Made by a program: the position numbers and the translations under genes | NCBI GenBank assembly: GCA_030039975.1 | Contig: JASHUO010000401.1 | Coordinates: forward strand, 1-5,953 | DNA: 5,953 nucleotides | Direction of reading: 5' to 3' | Source: Alphaproteobacteria bacterium | GTDB lineage: Bacteria > Pseudomonadota > Alphaproteobacteria > ATCC43930 > CGMCC-115725 | In this document: in pieces, positions 1 to 5,426 of the stretch | How positions within the stretch are numbered: position 1 is the stretch's first letter | How the letters are laid out: every line of letters starts with the position of its first letter | The notes under the pieces: model-generated | The model's input: the letters and a program-made list of their open reading frames with translations, nothing else | Told to the model about the DNA's origin: nothing | Databases searched by the model: none

Positions 1-296
1 ATCGCGCCGCGGTGATGTTCGCGGAGATCGAGCTGGCGCGCTCGGCGGTGCTCGCGGCTCTCGCCGCACTCGATGCCCGTGCCGCCGATGGCGCCGAACT
101 CGCCAGCCTCGCCAAGGCGAAAGCCGGCGACGCGCTGTTTCTCGTCAGCAACGAAGCCATTCAGCTGCATGGCGGTATCGGCATGACCGACGAGCACGAT
201 ATCGGCTTCTTTCTGAAGCGCGCGCGCGTTGCGCAAGCCAGCTTCGGCGACAGCGCCTTCCACCGCGACCGCTACGCGAGGCTCAGGGGATATTGA
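1..296 (+). CDS. Acyl-CoA dehydrogenase, C-terminal fragment (5' end outside window)
   Basis: This is the last 97 or so codons of an acyl-CoA dehydrogenase, a FAD enzyme that introduces the alpha-beta double bond into acyl-CoA thioesters. The frame is open from base 3 to the TGA at 294-296, so the GTG at 12 and ATG at 15 are internal codons. The piece is the C-terminal helical bundle. It starts with a helix of the FAEIELARSAV type, continues through SNEAIQLHGGIGMTDE, the conserved stretch that contacts FAD across the subunit interface, and then DIGFFLKRAR. It ends in FHRDRYARLRGY. The YEGT-type motif that carries the catalytic glutamate in medium- and short-chain enzymes is not visible here, so the base may sit elsewhere (as in isovaleryl-CoA dehydrogenase) or the protein may be an atypical family member. 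Substrate cannot be judged from this part. The gene converges on recJ with a 148-base gap. Family assignment is confident, subfamily is not. Confidence 0.93.
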   Translation, partial: RAAVMFAEIELARSAVLAALAALDARAADGAELASLAKAKAGDALFLVSNEAIQLHGGIGMTDEHDIGFFLKRARVAQASFGDSAFHRDRYARLRGY

Positions 297-327
297 GAAG
301 CAACTTCGAGGCCGAGTTTCGATTCTG

Positions 328-426
328 GATTCACCACAGAGGCAATGAGGCAGTGAGGAGAAGGATCGGCGCGCTTCGCGCGCCATGAATCTTTCTCACT
401 GCCTCACTGCCTCTGTGGTGGAAATC
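328..426. repeat. Long imperfect inverted repeat with iterated 8-base units
   Basis: The gap between the two convergent genes is mostly one large palindrome. The left arm (about 328-366) includes CACCACAGAGGCAATGAGG and the right arm (about 389-426) includes CCTCACTGCCTCTGTGGTG. They pair over roughly 30 positions with a few mismatches and small bulges. At the centre is a perfect 7-base hairpin, GGCGCGC-TTC-GCGCGCC (368-384). Each arm is itself made of 8-base near-repeats (GAGGCAAT, GAGGCAGT on the left; TCACTGCC twice on the right). There is no run of T after either arm, so a classical intrinsic terminator is not supported, although a structure this strong between convergent genes could still limit read-through or stabilise 3' ends. 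The core resembles, from memory, a CTCTGTGGTG-type intergenic repeat seen in unrelated genomes. Confidence 0.85.
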
Positions 427-444
427 TTTCCGACCACTCCACCC

Positions 445-2229
445 TCACCCGGAGGCGGGAGCGGCGTCGTCGATGATCAGCTGCACCTCCTCCCGCCCTT
501 GCCAGCGATCGGCGCGGAGATGCCCGGCGAGATGGAAGCCGCGCCCCTGCCCTTGCAACAGCGACGGGCCGAGCTCGCCTTCGATCGCGCGGAAGGCGAT
601 GGCTTTGAGCCGCGCTGGACCACCGCCATCGGCGAGGATGCAGCGGACATGCTGGCCGCCGACCACCTCGGCGCGCACGATGCGCTGATGGGCGAGCGCA
701 AAGCGCGGCTCGACATTGCCGGTGCCGAAAGGACCGAGCCGCGCGACGAGATCGACGAGCTCGGGGGTCGCCGCCGCCGAGGCGAGAAGCCCGTCGACGC
801 CGAGCTCGGGTGCGATCCCGCCCACGCCCAAGGTCGCGGCCGCGCGCTCGGTAAGGAAATCGCGCAGCTCCATCAGCCGCGGCGCTTCGACGGTGAAGCC
901 CGCGGCCATGGCATGGCCGCCGCCATTCAACAGCAGCCCGGCCTGGCGCGCCGCGATCATCGCCGGGCCGAGCGGAAAGCCCGCGACCGAGCGTCCCGAA
1001 CCCTTGCCGGTGCCCGCAGCGACCGCGGCCACGCAAGCCGGGCGGTTGTAGCGCTCCTTCAACCGACTGGCGACGATGCCGATGACGCCGGGATGCCAGC
1101 CTTCGCCGGCGACGAAAATCAGCGGCGCGGCGGGATCGCCGCTCTCGACCTGGTCGATCGCCTGCGCCAGCACGCGCGCTTCGATCTCGCGCCGCTCGGC
1201 ATTGAGCGCATCGAGCTGACGGGCGATGGCGCGCGTCTCGACCGCATCGTCGCTCGCCAGCAGCCGCGCGCCGAGATCGGCTTCGCCCACCCTGCCGCCG
1301 GCATTGACCCGCGGCCCGAGGACGAAGCCGGCATGGTAGCAGTCGAGCCGCTCACCCAGCCCCGCCGCATCGGCGAGTGCCGCGAGCCCGGGATTGCCGC
1401 GCCGTTGCAGCAGCTTCAGGCCCTGCGCCACCAAGGCGCGGTTGACGCCTGTCAGCGGCACCACATCGCAGATCGTGCCGAGCGCCACCAAATCGAGCCA
1501 TTGCAGGAGATCGGGCGCCGCACGCTCGGCGTACCAGCCGGCGAGCCGCAAGGCGCGGTTGACACCGACCACGAGTAGGAACGCGACGCCTACCGCGGCG
1601 AGCACGCCGTGCGGGCTGCTCTCGTCGAGGCGGTTGGGATTGACGATGGCAAAGGCCGGCGGCAACGTCGGCTCGGCGACATGATGATCGAGGACGATGA
1701 CGTCGAGCCCGGCCTCGGCCGCAGCGGCGAGTGGCGCATGCGCGCTGGTGCCGCAATCGACGGTGATCACCACCGCGGCGCCCTCCGCCTTCAGCCGCAA
1801 CAGCGCTGCCGCGTTCGGGCCATAACCCTCGCGCTGGCGATCCGGGATATAGAGCCTCACCCGGCAGCCGACCGCGGCCAGAAAGCGCTGGATGAGCGCC
1901 GCCGAGGTCGCGCCGTCGACATCGTAATCGCCGAACACCGCGATCAGTTCTCCGTCCGTCACGGCGCGGAGAATGCGCGCTACCGCCTTCTCCATGTCGC
2001 GGAGATGGGCGGGGTCGGGCAGGAAATCGCGCAGGGTCGGCGCCAGGAAGCGCTCGGCCTCGTCGACACCGACGCCGCGCGCCGCCAGCAGCCGGCCGAT
2101 GATCTCGGGCTGGCCGAGGCGCTGCGCCAGCGCCAGGCCGGCACGGTCGTCGCCGGCGCGCTGGCGCCAGCGCTTGCCTTGCAGCGAGCGCTCCACGCCG
2201 AGGAAAGCGGTAGGGATGCCATCCGGCAT
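445..2229 (-). CDS. recJ: Single-stranded-DNA-specific exonuclease RecJ
   Basis: RecJ degrades single-stranded DNA 5' to 3' in the cytoplasm during RecF-pathway recombination, mismatch repair and base-excision repair, using two divalent metals. From the ATG at 2229 the protein has 594 residues, normal for the family. DHH-domain motifs appear in order: DYDVDG (101-106), VDCG (157-160) and DHH (181-183). The DHHA1 motif GGGHAMAAG lies at 436-444, followed by a C-terminal OB-fold region that ends soon after the TGA at 445-447. The N-terminal FLGVERSLQGKRW (9-21) is the usual RecJ beginning and argues for this start. The frame is also open to a GTG at 2331, but the extra 34 residues look unlike RecJ. 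The Shine-Dalgarno site at 2229 is weak. recJ follows glpX and hom on the same strand but is separated from them by an opposite-strand response regulator gene, so it must use its own promoter in 2230-2433. Confidence 0.97.
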   Translation of the reverse strand: MPDGIPTAFLGVERSLQGKRWRQRAGDDRAGLALAQRLGQPEIIGRLLAARGVGVDEAERFLAPTLRDFLPDPAHLRDMEKAVARILRAVTDGELIAVFGDYDVDGATSAALIQRFLAAVGCRVRLYIPDRQREGYGPNAAALLRLKAEGAAVVITVDCGTSAHAPLAAAAEAGLDVIVLDHHVAEPTLPPAFAIVNPNRLDESSPHGVLAAVGVAFLLVVGVNRALRLAGWYAERAAPDLLQWLDLVALGTICDVVPLTGVNRALVAQGLKLLQRRGNPGLAALADAAGLGERLDCYHAGFVLGPRVNAGGRVGEADLGARLLASDDAVETRAIARQLDALNAERREIEARVLAQAIDQVESGDPAAPLIFVAGEGWHPGVIGIVASRLKERYNRPACVAAVAAGTGKGSGRSVAGFPLGPAMIAARQAGLLLNGGGHAMAAGFTVEAPRLMELRDFLTERAAATLGVGGIAPELGVDGLLASAAATPELVDLVARLGPFGTGNVEPRFALAHQRIVRAEVVGGQHVRCILADGGGPARLKAIAFRAIEGELGPSLLQGQGRGFHLAGHLRADRWQGREEVQLIIDDAAPASG

Positions 2230-2377
2230 CGCAGCAGCATCCGCGACCCACCCGAGTCGCGTCAATGGCGCTTTCGCGGCATAGGGTCGCAACCAATGCG
2301 CGCCGCAACGGCAACTTGGGTATGTTATCACCGGATAAGAGCTATGGCCGGGGGACCAAACGCCGCATAGCTTCCGT

Positions 2378-2403
2378 GGAACTTGCGCTCAAAGGGGTGT
2401 GTT
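2378..2403 (+). promoter_or_regulatory. EcfG-type (general stress sigma) promoter candidate
   Basis: GGAAC at 2378-2382 is followed after 17 bases by TGTT at 2400-2403. The alphaproteobacterial EcfG/SigT promoter is GGAAC, 16-17 bases, cGTT, so the -35 box is perfect, the spacing fits and the -10 box matches GTT. The expected transcription start, around 2410, leaves a 5' leader of about 24 bases before the ATG at 2434, with a Shine-Dalgarno site inside it. The position directly in front of a response regulator gene makes chance less likely, but this is one site read by eye. Confidence 0.5.
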
Positions 2404-2423
2404 TGGCAGCCGGGTCACTAGCC

Positions 2424-2429
2424 AAAGGA
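2424..2429 (+). promoter_or_regulatory. Ribosome binding site of the response regulator gene
   Basis: AAAGGA lies 4 bases before the ATG at 2434. It supports that start, which also gives a normal receiver-domain N-terminus (beta-1 VLFVEDD begins seven residues in). Confidence 0.6.
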
Positions 2430-2433
2430 CGCA

Positions 2434-2796
2434 ATGTCAGAGCAATTCACGGTCCTCTTCGTCGAAGACGACACCGGTGTTCGCGCCAGCACTGAGCAAT
2501 TGCTGGCGGCCAAGGGTTTTCGCTTGCTCGTCGCCAGCGATGGCAAGGAGGCGATGCGGCTCCTGGCGGCGAACCATGTCGACGTGCTGTTCACCGACAT
2601 CGTGATGCCCGACCTCGACGGCATCGCTTTGGCCAAACAGGCGAAGCGCCTGCAGCCCGATGTAAAGATCATGTTCATGACCGCTTATTACTCGCGCGCC
2701 GCGGAAGCCACCGAACTCGGCTATCTCCTGTTCAAGCCGGTTCGCCACGCACAGATCTCGGAAGCTCTCGAGCGCTTGACCGCCGCCGAGTGTTGA
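2434..2796 (+). CDS. Single-domain (CheY-like) response regulator
   Basis: This 120-residue protein is a receiver domain with no output domain. It would be phosphorylated on aspartate by a histidine kinase and act by protein-protein contact or as a phosphate relay or sink. The acidic pocket is E11-D12-D13 (VEDD), the phospho-acceptor is D55 (VLFTDIVMPD, 51-60), the switch threonine is T83 (FMTAYY, 81-86) and the conserved lysine is K101 (FKPV, 100-103). All catalytic residues are present, so it should be active. T83 and K101 are only 18 residues apart, against about 21-22 in CheY and FixJ-type receivers, so the helix-4 region is shortened. No kinase gene is in view, so the partner is unknown. 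It is transcribed against glpX (30-base gap, no obvious terminator) and away from recJ. An EcfG-like promoter and an AAAGGA site precede it. The receiver family is certain; the pathway is not. Confidence 0.95.
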   Translation: MSEQFTVLFVEDDTGVRASTEQLLAAKGFRLLVASDGKEAMRLLAANHVDVLFTDIVMPDLDGIALAKQAKRLQPDVKIMFMTAYYSRAAEATELGYLLFKPVRHAQISEALERLTAAEC

Positions 2797-2826
2797 CGCC
2801 AAGCCGCAACCGTTCACCCGCCGCTT

Positions 2827-3810
2827 TCAGCGCGGCACGTCAAGCAGGCCCTTGCGCTCGAGATTGTGCTGCGCCTCGATGATGCGCACCGTGCCGGTCT
2901 TGGAGCGCATCACCATGGAGTGCGTCACCGCGCCGCCGGCAAAGCGGCGCACGCCTTGCAGCATGGTGCCGCTGGTGACGCCGGTGGCGGCGAACATGAC
3001 ATCGCCTTTGGCCAGTTCGAGGAGATTGTACTTTCGATTGAGGTCCTTGATGCCGCAGCGCTGGGCCCGGCCGCGTTCGTCGTCGTTGCGGAAGATGAGC
3101 CGGCCTTGCAAGAAGCCGCCGATGCAGCGCAGCGCCGCGGCGGCGAGCACGCCTTCGGGCGCGCCGCCCGAGCCCATATAGATATCGACGCCGCTTTCCG
3201 GCCGCGCCGTGGCGATGACGCCGCTGACATCGCCGTCGGAGATCAGCATGATGCGCGCCCCCGCCTCACGCACTTTGGCGATGAGCTCGGCATGGCGCGG
3301 CCGGTCGAGGATGCAGACGACGAGATCGGCGACCTCCGCGCCTTTGGCCTTGGCCAGATGCTTGAGGTTGTTCGCCGGCGTCTCGTCGAGATCGACGATG
3401 TCGCCGAAGCCGCCGCCGATGCCGATCTTGTCCATATAGACATCGGGCGCGTTGAGGAAGCCGCCGGCCTCCGCCATGGCGATCACGGCAAGCGCATTGG
3501 CGCCGCCCTTGGCGGTGATCGTGGTGCCTTCCAGCGGATCGAGCGCGATGTCGATCTTCGGCCCGTTGCCATTGCCGACCTTCTCGCCGATGTAGAGCAT
3601 CGGCGCCTCGTCGCGCTCGCCCTCGCCGATCACCACCGTGCCGTCGATGGCAAGGCCGTTGAGCGCCTGGCGCATGGCGTCGACCGCCGCCTGGTCGGCC
3701 GCCTTCTCGTCGCCCCGCCCCATCAGGCGCGACGCCGACAGCGCCGCCGCTTCGGTGACGCGGACCGCTTCGAGCGCCAGATTGCGATCCATTGCTCCGC
3801 CTTCGGCCAT
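2827..3810 (-). CDS. glpX: Class II fructose-1,6-bisphosphatase GlpX
   Basis: GlpX hydrolyses fructose-1,6-bisphosphate to fructose-6-phosphate and phosphate in gluconeogenesis (and in the Calvin cycle where present), using divalent metal in the cytoplasm. The 327-residue protein aligns along its length with E. coli GlpX. D39 (RGDEKAAD, 32-39), E63 and D67 (GEGERDEAP, 62-70), D91 and E94 (DPLEGTT, 91-97) and E219 (GGAPEG, 215-220) match the E. coli metal and substrate residues D33, E57, D61, D85, E88 and E213 with a constant offset of six. E. coli K29 corresponds to E35 here, with a lysine at 36. I chose the ATG at 3810 because GGAGG (3815-3819) sits four bases before it; the frame also opens at a TTG at 3825, which overlaps that site, and another ATG is at 3792. 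It lies 25 bases after hom, so co-transcription is likely. Confidence 0.97.
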   Translation of the reverse strand: MAEGGAMDRNLALEAVRVTEAAALSASRLMGRGDEKAADQAAVDAMRQALNGLAIDGTVVIGEGERDEAPMLYIGEKVGNGNGPKIDIALDPLEGTTITAKGGANALAVIAMAEAGGFLNAPDVYMDKIGIGGGFGDIVDLDETPANNLKHLAKAKGAEVADLVVCILDRPRHAELIAKVREAGARIMLISDGDVSGVIATARPESGVDIYMGSGGAPEGVLAAAALRCIGGFLQGRLIFRNDDERGRAQRCGIKDLNRKYNLLELAKGDVMFAATGVTSGTMLQGVRRFAGGAVTHSMVMRSKTGTVRIIEAQHNLERKGLLDVPR

Positions 3811-3813
3811 GCT

Positions 3814-3820
3814 TCCTCCC
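3814..3820 (-). promoter_or_regulatory. Strong ribosome binding site deciding the glpX start
   Basis: On the minus strand GGGAGGA lies three bases upstream of the ATG at 3810 (GGAGG core at 3815-3819). It falls inside the longer reading frame opening at TTG 3825, which argues against that upstream start. It occupies most of the 25-base gap after the hom stop codon, leaving no room for a separate promoter between hom and glpX. Confidence 0.75.
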
Positions 3821-3835
3821 TTCAAGACTCTATCG

Positions 3836-5128
3836 TCATAGCGCCTCGACGCGGATCACGCGCACCGGCTCGAGCACGCTGTCGAGCCGGTCGATGCGCT
3901 CGATGGCACGCCGCATTGCGGCTTCCTCGGTCTCATGCGTCGTCAACACGACCGGCACCGCCTCGCCGGGAGCGCGGCCGCGCTGGATCATCTGCTCCAT
4001 CGATACCTGCTCGTCGCGCAACGCGGCGGCGACGTCGGCAATGACGCCCGGCCGGTCGACCACCATAAGGCGCACATAATAGGCGCCGATATGACGCGCC
4101 ATCGGCGCTGCCGGCCGCGCCTCCAGCGCCGCTGCCGGCACGGTGAAGCCCTGCGACCAGCGGCCCCGCGCAATGTCGATGAGATCGGCGACGACGGCCG
4201 ATGCGGTCGGCTGCGCGCCGGCGCCGCGGCCTTCCAGCATGACGCGGCCGACGAAATCGCCTTCGACGACGACAGCGTTGAAGACGCCGTCGACGTGGGC
4301 GATCGGCGTCGAGCGCGGCACCATGCAGGCGTGAACGCGCTGCTCGAGGCCATGCGGCGTGAGCCGCGCCAGACCGAGGAGCTTGATGCGGTAGCCGAGC
4401 TCGGCGGCGAACTCGATATCGAGCGCCGAGACGTGGCGTATCCCTTCGACATGGACGCCGGCGAAATCGACGGCGTTGCCGAAGGCCACCGCCGCGAGCA
4501 GCGCCAGCTTATGCGCAGCATCGACGCCGTCGATGTCGAAGCTCGGATCGGCCTCGGCATAGCCGAGGCGCTGCGCATCGCTCAGCACGGCGGCAAAGTC
4601 GCGGCCGCTCTCGCGCATCTCCGTCAGGATGTAATTGCAGGTGCCGTTGAGGATGCCGTAGATGCGCGTCACGTTGTTGGCGGCAAGGCCCTCGCGCAGC
4701 GCTTTGAGGATGGGAATGCCGCCCGCCACCGCCGCTTCGAAATGGAGGGCCACGCCCGCCGCCTCCGCGGCGCGGGACAGCGCCGCGCCGTGATGGGCGA
4801 GCAACGCCTTGTTGGCGGAGACGACATGCTTGCCGGCGGCGATCGCGCCGGCAACGACGTCATGCGCGATGCCCTCGCTACCGCCGATCACTTCTACCAC
4901 GGCATCGATCTCGGGATCGCGCGCCATCGCGGCGGCGTCGGCGAACCAGCGGATGCCGGAGAGATCGACGCCGCGCTGCCGCCGCTCTTCGCGCGCCGCC
5001 GCCGCGGCGATGACGAGCCGGCGCCCGGCGCGCGCGGCGAGCAGCTCGGCGTTCCGCTGCAACAGCTGCACCGTGCCGAGGCCGACCGTGCCGAGGCCGG
5101 CAATGGCGATCCTCAAGGGTGGTTTCAC
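3836..5128 (-). CDS. hom: Homoserine dehydrogenase
   Basis: This enzyme reduces L-aspartate-4-semialdehyde to L-homoserine with NAD(P)H, the branch point to threonine, methionine and isoleucine. From the GTG at 5128 it has 430 residues, the usual length for a monofunctional Hom with an ACT domain. The Rossmann loop is GLGTVG (11-16), ANK lies at 105-107, NGTCNYIL at 161-168, and the substrate and catalytic segment GYAEADPSFDIDGVDAAHKL ends with catalytic K207. The C-terminal ACT domain (about 348-425, starting YYVRLMVVDRPGV) probably mediates feedback control by threonine. No aspartokinase domain is fused to it. The GTG start gives a typical KPPLRIAIAGLGTVG beginning. The frame remains open to a TTG at 5194, which would add 22 Arg/Ala-rich residues with poor support. 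It is probably the first gene of a hom-glpX transcript. Confidence 0.96.
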   Translation of the reverse strand: MKPPLRIAIAGLGTVGLGTVQLLQRNAELLAARAGRRLVIAAAAAREERRQRGVDLSGIRWFADAAAMARDPEIDAVVEVIGGSEGIAHDVVAGAIAAGKHVVSANKALLAHHGAALSRAAEAAGVALHFEAAVAGGIPILKALREGLAANNVTRIYGILNGTCNYILTEMRESGRDFAAVLSDAQRLGYAEADPSFDIDGVDAAHKLALLAAVAFGNAVDFAGVHVEGIRHVSALDIEFAAELGYRIKLLGLARLTPHGLEQRVHACMVPRSTPIAHVDGVFNAVVVEGDFVGRVMLEGRGAGAQPTASAVVADLIDIARGRWSQGFTVPAAALEARPAAPMARHIGAYYVRLMVVDRPGVIADVAAALRDEQVSMEQMIQRGRAPGEAVPVVLTTHETEEAAMRRAIERIDRLDSVLEPVRVIRVEAL

Positions 5129-5426
5129 GGCTCGCTTCGGGCTCCTCGTCGGGGCTGCGGCAAACGATCCCGTTTGTAGCGCCCGCAGCGCCAAGTTGCG
5201 ACTGTTTTGTCCTCCCCGGTAGTCCCGGCGAAATCGCTCAGAACCGAAGAGAAAGTGTTACCGATCAGAGGCTTGCCGAGAAGTTCCCGCCGCCCCCGCG
5301 TAAGCGGGACCCAGAGAGCCCTGAGCTCCACTCATGGGGGCTGAAGCAAGGCGAAAACCCGCGAGCTGGCGCCGCCGCGCGATTTGTACGCCTCACAGCG
5401 CCGTCGGACGGGTGAAAAGCGCCGTC
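5129..5426. promoter_or_regulatory. Intergenic region upstream of hom
   Basis: These 298 bases lie between the OmpA-like gene (stop at 5427) and hom, both on the minus strand, so they should contain the hom promoter. I find no convincing sigma70 pair and no EcfG motif. What is visible: a perfect dyad CAAACG-ATCC-CGTTTG at 5161-5176, about 33 bases before the GTG; a GGAGG (minus strand, 5211-5215) with no start codon at usable distance; a REP-like hairpin at 5285-5309; and a 9-base direct repeat AGCGCCGTC at 5397-5405 and 5418-5426 just after the OmpA-like gene. I looked for the SAM-II aptamer, known upstream of methionine genes in Alphaproteobacteria, and did not recognise it. Confidence 0.4.
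5285..5309. repeat. Short REP-like palindromic element
   Basis: TCCCGC (5285-5290) and CCCGC (5295-5299) can each pair with GCGGG(A) at 5304-5309. The tighter hairpin is CCCGC-GTAA-GCGGG. Its surroundings (TTCCCG before it, ACCCAG after it) resemble, from memory, the common proteobacterial intergenic palindromes of the form CCCGCG-AAAG-CGGG-ACCCAG. Only one clear copy is in this window, so the repeat status rests on recall and not on a second copy. Confidence 0.4.

Larger units (their letters stand above)
2230..2433. promoter_or_regulatory. Divergent promoter region between recJ and the response regulator gene
   Basis: These 204 bases separate the recJ start (-) from the response regulator start (+), so both genes should have promoters here. 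I see an EcfG-like promoter reading right (listed separately). There are two dyads: TTATC-ACCG-GATAA at 2325-2338 and AGCTATG-N19-CATAGCT at 2340-2372, the latter just upstream of the EcfG-like -35 box. Reading left towards recJ there is only a weak sigma70-like pair, TTGCGG, 18 bases, CTATGC, about 50-90 bases from the recJ ATG. The region is slightly less GC-rich than the flanking genes, as expected for regulatory DNA. The operator role of the dyads is inference. Confidence 0.5.

Noticed and set aside
328..426. Intrinsic terminator for the acyl-CoA dehydrogenase gene or recJ
   Set aside because: The stem is strong, but neither strand has a T-run directly after it, and the arms are far longer than a terminator needs, so I recorded it as a repeat.
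385..1578. 397-codon open frame on the plus strand
   Set aside because: It lies wholly antisense to recJ except for its start inside the palindrome. Its composition (Arg/Ala/Gly/Asp/His-rich, no motifs) is what the complement of a GC-rich gene gives, while the minus strand carries a clear RecJ.
2230..2331. 34-residue N-terminal extension of RecJ from a GTG at 2331
   Set aside because: The extension does not look like RecJ, family members begin close to the FLGVERS segment, and the region carries regulatory-looking dyads. The ATG at 2229 is preferred, although its Shine-Dalgarno site is weak.
1609..2370. 253-codon plus-strand frame across the recJ 5' half and beyond
   Set aside because: Antisense shadow of recJ with no recognisable domain; the opposite strand has the DHH motifs.
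2668..2691. Response regulator as a FAT-GUY (SdrG-like, PFxFATG[G/Y]) family member
   Set aside because: The matching segment reads KIMFMTAY: the F, T and Y fit, but the leading PF, the Ala and the Gly do not. Only the possible EcfG promoter hints at the stress pathway.
2866..4044. 392-codon plus-strand frame
   Set aside because: Antisense to glpX and the end of hom; His/Arg/Asp-rich shadow with no domain.
3935..5179. 414-codon plus-strand frame
   Set aside because: Antisense to hom, which has all expected motifs on the minus strand.
5129..5426. SAM-II riboswitch or attenuator controlling hom
   Set aside because: I did not find the SAM-II pseudoknot signature, a Thr/Ile/Met-rich leader peptide, or a hairpin followed by a T-run.
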